From Marinifilum breve (GTDB taxonomy: Bacteria; Bacteroidota; Bacteroidia; Bacteroidales; Marinifilaceae): DNA of 64,000 bases. The stretch spans positions 124,001 to 188,000 of the forward strand of contig NZ_QFLI01000002.1 of NCBI RefSeq assembly GCF_003202155.1, in the 5' to 3' direction. Numbering within the stretch: position 1 is the first letter of the stretch; each line of letters starts with the position of its first letter. The translations under genes and the position numbers were made by a program. Positions 26,898 through 35,809 of the stretch are shown here, in pieces. Under the pieces are notes generated by a model, which saw only the letters and a list, made by a program, of their open reading frames with translations, did no database searches and was not told the origin of the DNA.

Positions 26898-27929
26898 TTA
26901 ATTAAAATATTTTAAAAGATCTTTTACACTTGTAATAGCAAGGCAAACCGTCTCATCACAAGCGCCATAATAAATCCACAGTTCTCCATTATCTTTTTCC
27001 ACTAAGCCATTTGTAAAAACAACATTAGGAAAGAAGCCATTTTTCTCATATTCCATTTCTGGAATCAACACGGGTGTATCTACTTTCTTTAATATTTTAG
27101 TAGGATCTTGAAGATCAAGAAGAAGTAATTTTAAGGAATAAATGCTTTCTTCTCCTTTCGCGTGATATATTACCAACCAACCTTCATCCGTTTTTATTGG
27201 AGAGGAACCACCTCCAATTTTTTGTTGTTCTGTTTTTGATCCATCAGGACGCAACAAACAAATGTGTTCGCCCCAATTCGTCATATCAGGAGAAGTTGCA
27301 TACCAAATAGATGGCAAGCCAAACCCTTTATTGTCTGGGCGATGAATTGCTGCATATTTCCCATTTATTCTTTCAGGAAAGAACGCAACATCTTTGTTTA
27401 AAGGAGGAAAGACAATTCCAAGTTTTTCAACAGCTATAAAATCTTTGGTTTTAGCTAAATACGTTACGTATCCATCTCCAGACACTGCGGTATAATTAAT
27501 GTAAAAAACATCATTTATTTGAACCATTCTAGCATCCTCAACGCCAAAACATTCACAATCTAAAGTAGGGTATATAAATGGTTTATCCTCTACAATAAAG
27601 TGAATACCATCTTTGCTTCGAGCCAATCTCAGGTGGCTCATCGTTGTTAAATAATCAACACCTTTATAAAAATAACCTCGTGTATCCTTATAAATTAATT
27701 CAGGATCATTCTTCTCAATTCTCATTACCTTAGCCACACTGTTGTGGTAATACGGAATGGTAATGTGATTTTCCTCAGGTAATGAATTCTCTGCCACCCT
27801 GATTAAAAGAAGAGTTTCATCCTTAAACTGTATAGCACCAGGATTAAATGCTCCTAAAACCTTAAACGAAGGATTGGAAGCCTTAACATCTTCAGGGTGA
27901 ATCAATGGATTATTTTTATGTCTCTTCAT
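26898..27929 (-). CDS. GH130-family enzyme, short form
   Basis: 343 aa from the ATG at 27929, four bases after the upstream stop codon; an in-frame TTG at 27947 would overlap that gene and seems less likely. It begins with HKNNPLIHPEDV, typical of GH130, and has the catalytic GVEDARM motif and GGGSSPIKTDEGWLVIYH. It is a paralogue of the 494-aa enzyme across the glycosyltransferase gene. It should act on short beta-mannosides by phosphorolysis or hydrolysis. Confidence 0.87.
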   Translation of the reverse strand: MKRHKNNPLIHPEDVKASNPSFKVLGAFNPGAIQFKDETLLLIRVAENSLPEENHITIPYYHNSVAKVMRIEKNDPELIYKDTRGYFYKGVDYLTTMSHLRLARSKDGIHFIVEDKPFIYPTLDCECFGVEDARMVQINDVFYINYTAVSGDGYVTYLAKTKDFIAVEKLGIVFPPLNKDVAFFPERINGKYAAIHRPDNKGFGLPSIWYATSPDMTNWGEHICLLRPDGSKTEQQKIGGGSSPIKTDEGWLVIYHAKGEESIYSLKLLLLDLQDPTKILKKVDTPVLIPEMEYEKNGFFPNVVFTNGLVEKDNGELWIYYGACDETVCLAITSVKDLLKYFN

Positions 27930-27933
27930 GATT

Positions 27934-28335
27934 TCAAGACATATCAATCAAATTTGTGAAGTTTAGATATTTAGCAGCATGTTCGCCATAGGTATCTACT
28001 TTATCTTCGGAAATCTGATAGGTGCAACGTTCACCATATACACCTGAAAATAAAATTTCATATTCTTGATCCTCTTCATCCTGCATTAGAATTTTGTAAA
28101 TGTTCTCATGAATTCTTTTATCCAATAAGCTTTTGTGGCAACAAGGACAGAACATAGAGATCTTTTCATTGTTCTCCATTTCGAAATTTGTATGCTTAAG
28201 AATCTCATAATCACCAAGGTGTATACTAAATAAGAGTACACCTTTTTGGCCTTTTTCGTTTTTTGCTGAAATCACAATTCTATCATTAACATTCAGATAG
28301 TTTCGACAATGTGGACATATATAATTTGCATTCAT
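27934..28335 (-). CDS. Small zinc-ribbon protein, unknown function
   Basis: 133 aa. Two CxxC knuckles, CPHC (residues 7-10) and CPCC (about 63-66), form a likely zinc ribbon, followed by an acidic C-terminal half. No signal peptide. It is the first gene of the minus-strand trio with GH130 and GT4, so it may regulate or support that locus, though I know of no function for it. Confidence 0.75.
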   Translation of the reverse strand: MNANYICPHCRNYLNVNDRIVISAKNEKGQKGVLLFSIHLGDYEILKHTNFEMENNEKISMFCPCCHKSLLDKRIHENIYKILMQDEEDQEYEILFSGVYGERCTYQISEDKVDTYGEHAAKYLNFTNLIDMS

Positions 28336-28393
28336 AACAATAAGTTTAAATAGTTTGTTGATATAAAAAATATACGCCTTTAATTGAAGAAAG

Positions 28394-28407
28394 TCAACTT
28401 AAGTTGA
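28394..28407. promoter_or_regulatory. 14-bp palindrome in divergent promoter region
   Basis: TCAACTTAAGTTGA is perfectly symmetric and sits 59 bp before the start of the minus-strand zinc-ribbon/GH130/GT4 trio. It is a plausible operator; nothing shows which protein binds. Confidence 0.4.
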
Positions 28408-28548
28408 TTAATAATCAAGCATCTAAAACATTAAATTTTGGTTCATCAAATCTAGAAAGCAATTTAGTTTAAGATCAAACTTTCAAATCCATTTTAAATC
28501 GGTTATATTTGAATTACGCTGAATTGAAATGGCAAAATACAATTTGAT

Positions 28549-28923
28549 TTGAAGTTATTAATAAATATTATTCGTTGGCTAGCTAGATTTTTAGGAATAT
28601 TTCTATTCCTATTTTTTGTTTGGTTTGCTATTGAAATTGGTGCACCTGATTTGGATATGATGAGTAATCAGGAAGTAAAATTATTTCTAGGCAATTTAAT
28701 AATGCTGATTGGATTAATTGTTGTTTGGAAATATGAATTTATTGGGTGCGTACTTTTGATTGGAGGATATATCTTTTTCTCCATTGTGAATTACTCTTTC
28801 TGGATAGGACCAATATTTCCAATTTTCATGTTAATCGGTATCCTTCATCTATTTTGTTGGTTTGCAGAAGCTTTTAAAATTGCTAAAAAGTTTAATTTTT
28901 CTGTACGAATGTTTTTAAAATAA
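28549..28923 (+). CDS. Small four-helix membrane protein, unknown function
   Basis: 124 aa, strongly hydrophobic, with about four membrane segments (roughly residues 5-28, 43-63, 64-85 and 88-108). The best start is a TTG at 28549, because no in-frame ATG lies between the upstream stop codon (28525) and this point. It precedes the double adenylate kinase by about 90 bp. I recognise no named family. Confidence 0.65.
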   Translation: MKLLINIIRWLARFLGIFLFLFFVWFAIEIGAPDLDMMSNQEVKLFLGNLIMLIGLIVVWKYEFIGCVLLIGGYIFFSIVNYSFWIGPIFPIFMLIGILHLFCWFAEAFKIAKKFNFSVRMFLK

Positions 28924-28972
28924 TAAGGCGTATAAAAACATTAAAAACGGGCAGATCTAGCATAAAATTTAC

Positions 28973-28980
28973 TAATTTTG
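28973..28980 (+). promoter_or_regulatory. -7 box TAATTTTG before the adenylate kinase gene
   Basis: Perfect TAnnTTTG match 36 bp before the start codon at 29017; no clear -33 element. Confidence 0.4.
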
Positions 28981-29016
28981 AACCTTAACTAACTTAAAAA
29001 ACATAAATTTAACCAC

Positions 29017-30186
29017 ATGTTAAACATTGCATTGTTCGGACCTCCAGGAGCCGGAAAAGGAACTCAGTCTAAAATGCTGGTTGAGAAGTATAATTTAGCA
29101 TATATTTCAACTGGTGATATCCTAAGAAGTGAAATTGCGGAAGGAACTGAACTTGGCCTACAAGCTAAAGATATAATCAAAAAGGGAGGTTTGGTACCCG
29201 ATGAAATTATAGTTCAAATTATTGAGGAGAGAATTAAAACTAATACTGAAGTTAAAGGTTTTTTATTTGATGGTTTTCCTCGTACAACAGTACAGGCCTA
29301 TATATTAGAAGGTTTACTTCTAAAAATGAACACAAAGTTAGATTGTATGTTGAGCCTAGAAGTTCCTACGGATCAATTACGCAATCGTTTGCTTGAAAGG
29401 GCAACAAAAGAGAACAGACCTGATGATACTGAAGAAGTAATTAATGTTCGATTACAGGAGTATGATACTAAAACCGCTCCAGTTGCTAACTTTTATAAAG
29501 AAAAAGAAATCTATCATGGAATTGATGGATTGGGTGGCATCAATCAAATTTTCGATCGCCTAACGAATGTTATCGATCAAACGCTTGAAAAATCTTGGAT
29601 CAATTTAGTTCTTCTAGGACCTCCAGGATCAGGAAAAGGAACTCAGGGAAGAAGGTTAGCAGAAAAATTCAACTTGGTTTATATTTCAACCGGACATTTA
29701 ATGCGTCAGGAAATTAAGAAAGGAACCGAAATGGGTAAAAGTGCTAAAACCTATATTGAGAAAGGAGATATTGTACCTGATGAAATTGCCATTAAACTTA
29801 TTGAGAGGCAAATCAAAAAGCATCCTGATGCAAACGGATTTATTTTTAAAGGATTTCCAAGAACAATTGTTCAGGCATACATATTAGATGGTTTACTTAG
29901 AAAACTACAATCTACGGTTACTTCTGCTATCAACTTGAATGTACCGACTTTAGAGTCCATTAAAAGATTGACGGCCCGTAGTAAAACACAAAGCAAGCGA
30001 GCTTATGATGCGGATACTGATATCATTATTCACAGATTAGAACAGCATGAGAAGAGAAGTTCTAAAGTGAGCAACTACTATTCAAAACAAAATAAACTAG
30101 AATTAGTTGATGGTGTTGGAGATGAAGATCTGGTTGCAGATCGACTTAGTGAAGCTGTAATAGAATCATTTAAAAAGATTAGATAA
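29017..30186 (+). CDS. Tandem (double-domain) adenylate kinase
   Basis: 389 aa, twice the normal length. Domain 1 (about 1-188) has a complete set of motifs: GPPGAGKGT, STGDILR, FDGFPRT and RPDDTEEVINVRL. Domain 2 (about 194-389) keeps the P-loop GPPGSGKGT but changes conserved acidic residues: STGHLMR for STGDxLR, FKGFPRT for FDGFPRT, and RAYDADTD in the lid. Domain 1 should convert AMP + ATP to 2 ADP; domain 2 may be weak, specific for another nucleotide, or regulatory. No other adk is in the window. A terminator follows. Confidence 0.92.
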   Translation: MLNIALFGPPGAGKGTQSKMLVEKYNLAYISTGDILRSEIAEGTELGLQAKDIIKKGGLVPDEIIVQIIEERIKTNTEVKGFLFDGFPRTTVQAYILEGLLLKMNTKLDCMLSLEVPTDQLRNRLLERATKENRPDDTEEVINVRLQEYDTKTAPVANFYKEKEIYHGIDGLGGINQIFDRLTNVIDQTLEKSWINLVLLGPPGSGKGTQGRRLAEKFNLVYISTGHLMRQEIKKGTEMGKSAKTYIEKGDIVPDEIAIKLIERQIKKHPDANGFIFKGFPRTIVQAYILDGLLRKLQSTVTSAINLNVPTLESIKRLTARSKTQSKRAYDADTDIIIHRLEQHEKRSSKVSNYYSKQNKLELVDGVGDEDLVADRLSEAVIESFKKIR

Positions 30187-30187
30187 C

Positions 30188-30223
30188 AAAAAAGCCGGTT
30201 GATTTAAAACCGGCTTTTTTTTT
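30188..30223 (+). terminator. Intrinsic terminator of double adenylate kinase gene
   Basis: Stem AAAAGCCGGTT / AACCGGCTTTT (30188-30200 with 30208-30220) and a long T tract. Confidence 0.92.
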
Positions 30224-30246
30224 CGGTAAAACACAAAAATTACAAC

Positions 30247-30275
30247 TTGACAAACTCGTTTTGATATTTTGTCAA
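30247..30275 (+). promoter_or_regulatory. TTGACAAA/TTTGTCAA inverted repeat before FIST gene
   Basis: Perfect 8-bp inverted repeat (30247-30254 and 30268-30275, 13-bp spacer), 66 bp before the FIST gene. It may be an operator for the FIST-kinase operon. Confidence 0.45.
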
Positions 30276-30340
30276 ATCTGAGAGAAATTATTTTTTTATT
30301 TTGCTAACATTGTAAATCACACCAATCACTTTTAAGGTTT

Positions 30341-31438
30341 ATGTATTTAGAAAAGCCTACTATCAATAGTATTCTTAATGGATTAAAGAAACTTTCTGTT
30401 TCTGATAATTCTCAGTTTTTACTAATGATTGGAGAAAACTGTAGGCTAAACCTGGAAGAACTAGTACTTTCTTTGAATAGAGCAAAGCACTTGTTTATAG
30501 GAGGAGTGTTTCCTAAAGTGATATATAAAAATCTTACATCTGACTCCGGTATAATAATTAAAAAGGTTAATTTGGATGTAGTTCCAATTTATTTCAACTC
30601 GGAGGAGGAGTTTTTAAATCAATTTGCAGATTATCACGATCATGAATTTACTACTGCATTTACTTTAATTGATGGTCTTTCTGATAAGGCATCTGATCAT
30701 TTGACCACACTTTTTACTCATTTAGGAAATAATGTCCGTTTTTTCGGTGGTGGGGTTGGCTACCTGAAAGCCAAAGATAAAGGCATTTTATTAACAAATG
30801 ATGGAGTATTTAATACTGGAACCATTGTGGTTTTTCTAAATTCAAATACTAAAATGGATGCGAAACATGGTTGGCAAAAGTCCGAAGGTCCATTTATCGT
30901 TACCAAATCTGAAAAAAATTTAATAAAAGAGCTTAACTGGGAAAATGCTTTTGATGTATATCAGAAGTGTCTCAAAGAAACTCAAAACCTAAGCCTAACC
31001 AAAGAAAATTTCTCAGTACATTCAATTCATTTCCCATTTGGAATCTATAAAGAAGACAGAGATTACATTGTGCGTGATCCGTTTAATGTAAATTCCAGTG
31101 GACACATAACATGTGTCGGTAATATTCCTGAAAACTCATTAATAGATATTCTGGCAATTGAAAAAGAACAGCTGCAAAGTATATCAAAAACAATGATATC
31201 CAATTGTATTGAGGAAGCTAAGAGTAATCCATTAGCAATAATGTTTAGCTGTATATCAAGAGTTAAGCATCTACAAAAACAGTTTGATGATGAATTGAAA
31301 GCATTTAATAATGAATTAATTACAAATTTCCCTAATTGCGAATTAGAAGGAGCCTTATCTATAGGAGAAGTTTATTCCAGCGGAGAAGGATACTTGGAAT
31401 TACTGAACAAATCTATTGTTTTAGGACTAGCATATTAA
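30341..31438 (+). CDS. FIST-domain sensory protein
   Basis: 365 aa. The N-terminal FIST domain (about 20-190, with FIGGVFPKVIY and FFGGGVGYLK) and the FIST_C domain (about 215-355, ending EGALSIGEVYSSGEGYLELLNKS) are both present. FIST proteins are cytosolic ligand sensors linked to signal transduction, proposed to bind small molecules such as amino acids. It lacks any output domain of its own; the histidine kinase gene starts 9 bp downstream, so the pair probably form a sensor complex. Confidence 0.87.
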   Translation: MYLEKPTINSILNGLKKLSVSDNSQFLLMIGENCRLNLEELVLSLNRAKHLFIGGVFPKVIYKNLTSDSGIIIKKVNLDVVPIYFNSEEEFLNQFADYHDHEFTTAFTLIDGLSDKASDHLTTLFTHLGNNVRFFGGGVGYLKAKDKGILLTNDGVFNTGTIVVFLNSNTKMDAKHGWQKSEGPFIVTKSEKNLIKELNWENAFDVYQKCLKETQNLSLTKENFSVHSIHFPFGIYKEDRDYIVRDPFNVNSSGHITCVGNIPENSLIDILAIEKEQLQSISKTMISNCIEEAKSNPLAIMFSCISRVKHLQKQFDDELKAFNNELITNFPNCELEGALSIGEVYSSGEGYLELLNKSIVLGLAY

Positions 31439-31447
31439 TTTATAATA

Positions 31448-33157
31448 ATGAATACGAATAGCTTAATTACTGATATATCGTTTTTATACGAACTTTCTTT
31501 ATCTGTTGGACAATCTCTTGATAGAAAAGAAAACTGCAAAAATTTCGTACAAACTTTGATGTCAAGAAAAAATCTGGAGTTTGGAGGCGTTTGGATTCGG
31601 AATTATAGTATTCCATACTCAGCAAAAGCTACAGGGTATACAGTAATATATTCACATCCACAAATTAAACTTGAACAAACTGATATAGAGGACTCAGTTT
31701 TTTTAAATCAATGTTTTGAAGAAAAAGATTCGTTTTCAATTCCACTAAGCATTGAAGCGAGAGAAGCCATTGGATTTAAAAAAAAGGAGAGAGGCGTAAT
31801 CACTTGTTACAAATTACAAGAGTTGGGTTTTGTAGTTTTATATTCTTCAGCTCAGGACAAAATATGGAATGAAATTGAACAAAGGAAACTTAAAAATGTA
31901 ATCAATAAATTTGCCGTTTCAGTAAAGGCTTGTTTGTTTCATGAAAAGTCTATTCTTGATCTAATCACAATTTCAAAGACTCAGAAAGAATTAGAAAAAG
32001 CGAAGAAAGTTGCTGAAGAATCAAATGAACTAAAGTCGGCATTTCTTTCAAATATTAGTCATGAATTTAGAACTCCAATTAATGCAATAATTGGATTTTC
32101 AAATCTATTGAAAAATCAAGATATTAATCCCATAGAGCAAAAAGGATTCATTGATAACATATTGAATAGCAGTGGTAAACTACTTAAAATGGTTAATAAT
32201 CTATTGTATGTATCAAAAGTAGATTCTAACCAACTACATTCCACTTTGAAAACCTTTAAAATCAATGAAGCATTAAGGGAAGTAAAAGCTCATTTAAATT
32301 CTCAGCTCACCAATAAGCCTCAAGTAAATTTTAAATTGGTATGTCCTAACAATTCTGAGGATATACAAATTGAATCTGACCGTGATAAATTGATTCAAAT
32401 AATGGATAGTTTGGTTGATAATGCTATTAAATTTACGAGTAGAGGTAAGGTTGAATTAGGATATTATATAGATGATAAATCCATTCCTGTATTCTACATA
32501 AGAGATTCTGGAATCGGAATTTCACAAGAAAAACAAAAACATATTTTTGAAGTATTTCGACAATTGGATTATGAAGCCAATAGAAAATTCGAAGGATTTG
32601 GATTAGGGCTTACTTTGTGTAAAAAATTAATTAAATTATTGGAGGGAGAAATTTGGTTTGACTCTGAAGAAGGTGTTGGTTCTAATTTTTACTTCAGATT
32701 ATCCGGCAGCGGTAGAATTCAAATGGACTTATTAAACAACACTAAACCAAGCTCAAAAGATAATCTTGATTCTATTAATGATTTAAATTTTTCTGAAAAG
32801 AATATTTTAATAGCCGAAGATGTTCGGTCTAATTTTAATTACCTAAATGCCATTATCGAATTAACAGACGCTTCAGTTGTTTGGGCTAAAAATGGGAAAG
32901 ATGCAATTCAATTTTGTCGTGATAACAACCCTAAAATTGATTTAGTGTTAATGGATATTCGAATGCCTGAAATTGATGGCATGGAAGCAATTAAACAGAT
33001 TAAGAATACGAATAAATCAATTCCTGTTATTGTACAGACTGCATATGCAATGAACAACGAACGTGAAGATTGTTTGAATGCAGGAGCTGATAATTTCATT
33101 ACAAAACCTATTGATCCTCGAAAACTAATTCAAATCTTGCAAGAATATTTGCAATAA
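31448..33157 (+). CDS. Soluble hybrid histidine kinase with receiver domain
   Basis: 569 aa without membrane segments. Residues about 1-180 form a GAF-like sensory region; then HisKA with H-box SHEFRTPINAIIGFSNLL (about 203-220), HATPase (DNAIKFTSRGK, DSGIGIS, FGLGLTLC; about 330-420) and a C-terminal receiver (about 450-569) with phosphoacceptor Asp in LVLMDIRMPE. Being soluble, it likely gets its signal from the FIST partner. No DNA-binding response regulator is adjacent, so the output may go through a phosphotransfer protein elsewhere. Confidence 0.92.
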   Translation: MNTNSLITDISFLYELSLSVGQSLDRKENCKNFVQTLMSRKNLEFGGVWIRNYSIPYSAKATGYTVIYSHPQIKLEQTDIEDSVFLNQCFEEKDSFSIPLSIEAREAIGFKKKERGVITCYKLQELGFVVLYSSAQDKIWNEIEQRKLKNVINKFAVSVKACLFHEKSILDLITISKTQKELEKAKKVAEESNELKSAFLSNISHEFRTPINAIIGFSNLLKNQDINPIEQKGFIDNILNSSGKLLKMVNNLLYVSKVDSNQLHSTLKTFKINEALREVKAHLNSQLTNKPQVNFKLVCPNNSEDIQIESDRDKLIQIMDSLVDNAIKFTSRGKVELGYYIDDKSIPVFYIRDSGIGISQEKQKHIFEVFRQLDYEANRKFEGFGLGLTLCKKLIKLLEGEIWFDSEEGVGSNFYFRLSGSGRIQMDLLNNTKPSSKDNLDSINDLNFSEKNILIAEDVRSNFNYLNAIIELTDASVVWAKNGKDAIQFCRDNNPKIDLVLMDIRMPEIDGMEAIKQIKNTNKSIPVIVQTAYAMNNEREDCLNAGADNFITKPIDPRKLIQILQEYLQ

Positions 33158-33276
33158 CAACTTCGTGTTGATTTATAACTCACACATATGTAGCTTTAAT
33201 TAAAAGTCTTATAATTCATATTATGTCAATATTATAAATATAAAAAAAGGGCCATACATTGACCCCTAATTTAGCT

Positions 33277-34446
33277 TTATTGCATACCATCCAATTGGGT
33301 TTTTACCTTATTATATTTTTCAAGGTAAGTTTCTTTTTGATTTCTAAGTTTAAAATAAATCTCCTTCAAAATCAATAACGTATTCTTTTCACCTGGTTTT
33401 ACTACGAGTGCACTTTCAAAATATGGAATTACCTTTTCATACTCAGCATAAACAACCTTAATTGCTTCGTTGTACTTTTTAGCATCCATAATTTCATTAA
33501 CCTCTTTATGGTGCTTACTAACTTTGTTTGATTCTATAATGGCCAAATTATATCTAGGGATAAATGCTTTTGGATCTAGTTCTATTGATTTTTTATACAT
33601 CGCAACGGCATTGTCTGCCTCACCCATTTTATCATACAATTGACCTTTTGCACTATAATAAGTTGCATTTTTTGGATCCAATGCAATCGCTTTATCTAGA
33701 TAATCGGCAGCTTTCTGAGGTTCTCCTCCAAACATGTAATAATTAATTAATTCAACAAGCATATCAGGATCATTTGGGTACAACTCAAACCCTTTATGAA
33801 TATAATCTACAGCTTCTTTTTCATCACCATTAGCTTTTAAAACTTTCGATAAATATGCATATGTTTTTGCCCTACCATAGTTATAATCAATAGATTGCTT
33901 GTAATATTTGATAGCTTTTTCAAATTTTTCAGCTTTTTGAGCAGCCATACCAGCATTATAAATTACAACTGTATCAACAACTGGATTATCTTTAAATAAA
34001 TCCATTGATTCAATTTCAAGAACCTTTTCAAATGCAGCCAATGCTCCATCATAATCTTTTTCATTATAACGAGTGACAGCTTCATTTGTATAATCAGGAA
34101 TCATATTGGTCATCTGAGCTTTAACAGGCTTAAGCATCTTCCCTTTCTCATCTAACTCAAGTGCCTTCAAATATGCTGCATAAGCAATATCCAAAGGATT
34201 TTTTTCTAATTTCTTATAAGCAGGAAGCGGACTTCCAAAAATTCCTTGGTAAACTTTACCTTTTACAAGATAAGCTTTAGGATAGTTCAAGCACTTTTCA
34301 TGCTGAATTCCTTCATCAATAGCTTCTTTAGCTTTATCTAACTTTCCTGAAGTAAGATAATTTTGTGCTCCGGTAACTTTGCTCTTTTGCGCGAATACAG
34401 AAGAAACGCACATAATCAAAACCAGAATGAATGATAATTTTTTCAT
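33277..34446 (-). CDS. Secreted TPR protein, paralogue A
   Basis: 389 aa with signal peptide (ends SVFAQ) and TPR units from about residue 25 to 300 (NAGMAAQKAEKFEKAIKYYK and others). It is roughly 75% identical by eye to the next upstream gene, with identical blocks such as KVTGAQNYLTSGKLDKAKEA. The C-terminal 100 residues are a conserved non-TPR helical part. It is probably periplasmic and a scaffold. A terminator between the two copies means it likely has its own promoter. Confidence 0.88.
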   Translation of the reverse strand: MKKLSFILVLIMCVSSVFAQKSKVTGAQNYLTSGKLDKAKEAIDEGIQHEKCLNYPKAYLVKGKVYQGIFGSPLPAYKKLEKNPLDIAYAAYLKALELDEKGKMLKPVKAQMTNMIPDYTNEAVTRYNEKDYDGALAAFEKVLEIESMDLFKDNPVVDTVVIYNAGMAAQKAEKFEKAIKYYKQSIDYNYGRAKTYAYLSKVLKANGDEKEAVDYIHKGFELYPNDPDMLVELINYYMFGGEPQKAADYLDKAIALDPKNATYYSAKGQLYDKMGEADNAVAMYKKSIELDPKAFIPRYNLAIIESNKVSKHHKEVNEIMDAKKYNEAIKVVYAEYEKVIPYFESALVVKPGEKNTLLILKEIYFKLRNQKETYLEKYNKVKTQLDGMQ

Positions 34447-34484
34447 GTTTTCTATAATTAAACTTAATAATGTTTAAATGTAAC

Positions 34485-34521
34485 AAAAAAAAGAGGGAAA
34501 CACAATGTTTCCCTCTTTTTT
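34485..34521 (-). terminator. Terminator between the TPR paralogues
   Basis: A stem of about 14 bp (GAGGGAAACA / TGTTTCCCTC core) with an A run on the plus strand, i.e. a T tract for minus-strand transcription of the 34539-35708 gene. Confidence 0.85.
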
Positions 34522-34538
34522 ATGTCAATATAAAAATC

Positions 34539-35708
34539 TTATTCCATTCCGTCCAACTTCGCTTTCACTTCGTTGTATTTTTCTAAATAAGCTTCTTTTT
34601 CATTTCTAAGCTTGAAATATAATTCTTTCAAAGTAATCAATGAGTTTTTCTCATCTGGTTGCATTTCAAGAACTCTTTCAAAATATGGAATTACTTTTTC
34701 GTACTCTGCATAAACAACCTTAATTGCTTCGTTGTACTTTTTAGCATCCATAATTTCGTTAGCTTCTTTATGCTTAGCAATGGCAGCATTCAATTTTAAA
34801 AGTCCTAGGTTATACTGAGATGTGAAATCATCCGGAGTTAATTCTAATGCTTTTTTATACATCTCCTCTGCTTTTGCAGGCTCCTTAGTCTTTTCATATA
34901 AGGTACCTTTTGCACGATAGAAAGAACCATTATTAGGATCTAAAGCAATCGCTTTGTCAAGATAATCAGCTGCTTTTTGAGGTTCTCCTCCTAACATGTA
35001 GTAGTTAATAAGCTCAACTAGCATCCATGAATCATTTGGGAATAGCTCAAAACCTTTGTGAAGATATTTCACAGCTTCAGCTTCATTACCACTTGTTTTT
35101 AAAACATTAGCCAAGTTAGCATATGATTTTGCTCCTCCATAATTGTAGTCAATTGATTGTTTGTAATACTTAATCGCTTTATCATACTTTTCAGCTTTTT
35201 GAGCAGCCATACCTGCGTTAAATATAACCGCTGTATCTACTACAGGATTATCTTTAAACATATCCATAGCTTCAATTTCCAATACTCTTTCAAAAGCTGC
35301 TAATGCACCAGAATGATCGCCTTCATTGTAACGATTTACTGCTTCATTGGTGTAATCAGGAATCATATTGGTCATTTGAGCTTTTACAGGCTTAACCATT
35401 TTTCCTTTTTCATCTAGTTCTAAAGCTTTCAAATATGCATCAAAAGCAACATCAAGTGGATTTTTATCCAAACCTTTATATGCAGGAAGTGGACTTTCGA
35501 AAATACCTTGGTAAACTTTACCTTTTACAAGATAAGCTTTTGGGTAGTTTACACATTTTTCATGCTTAATTCCTTCATCGATAGCCTCTTTAGCTTTATC
35601 TAACTTACCTGAAGTTAGATAATTTTGTGCTCCGGTAACCTTACTTTTTTGAGCGAATACAGCTGAAACGCTCAAAATCATAACCAGAATTAATGATAAT
35701 TTTCTCAT
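34539..35708 (-). CDS. Secreted TPR protein, paralogue B
   Basis: 389 aa from the ATG at 35708; an in-frame TTG two codons upstream is less likely. Signal peptide ends SAVFAQ, and TPR repeats match paralogue A closely along the whole length, so the pair arose by tandem duplication. It lies downstream of gyrA on the same strand with about 100 bp between. Function is not evident beyond a likely periplasmic scaffold. Confidence 0.88.
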   Translation of the reverse strand: MRKLSLILVMILSVSAVFAQKSKVTGAQNYLTSGKLDKAKEAIDEGIKHEKCVNYPKAYLVKGKVYQGIFESPLPAYKGLDKNPLDVAFDAYLKALELDEKGKMVKPVKAQMTNMIPDYTNEAVNRYNEGDHSGALAAFERVLEIEAMDMFKDNPVVDTAVIFNAGMAAQKAEKYDKAIKYYKQSIDYNYGGAKSYANLANVLKTSGNEAEAVKYLHKGFELFPNDSWMLVELINYYMLGGEPQKAADYLDKAIALDPNNGSFYRAKGTLYEKTKEPAKAEEMYKKALELTPDDFTSQYNLGLLKLNAAIAKHKEANEIMDAKKYNEAIKVVYAEYEKVIPYFERVLEMQPDEKNSLITLKELYFKLRNEKEAYLEKYNEVKAKLDGME

Positions 35709-35809
35709 AATCAATGTTTAGTTTTTATAACAATCTCGAACAAAAATATACCTTTCTTTGAATATTCGAACAAGATTAATCACTTTATAATTATTCTAAG
35801 TATCAAATG

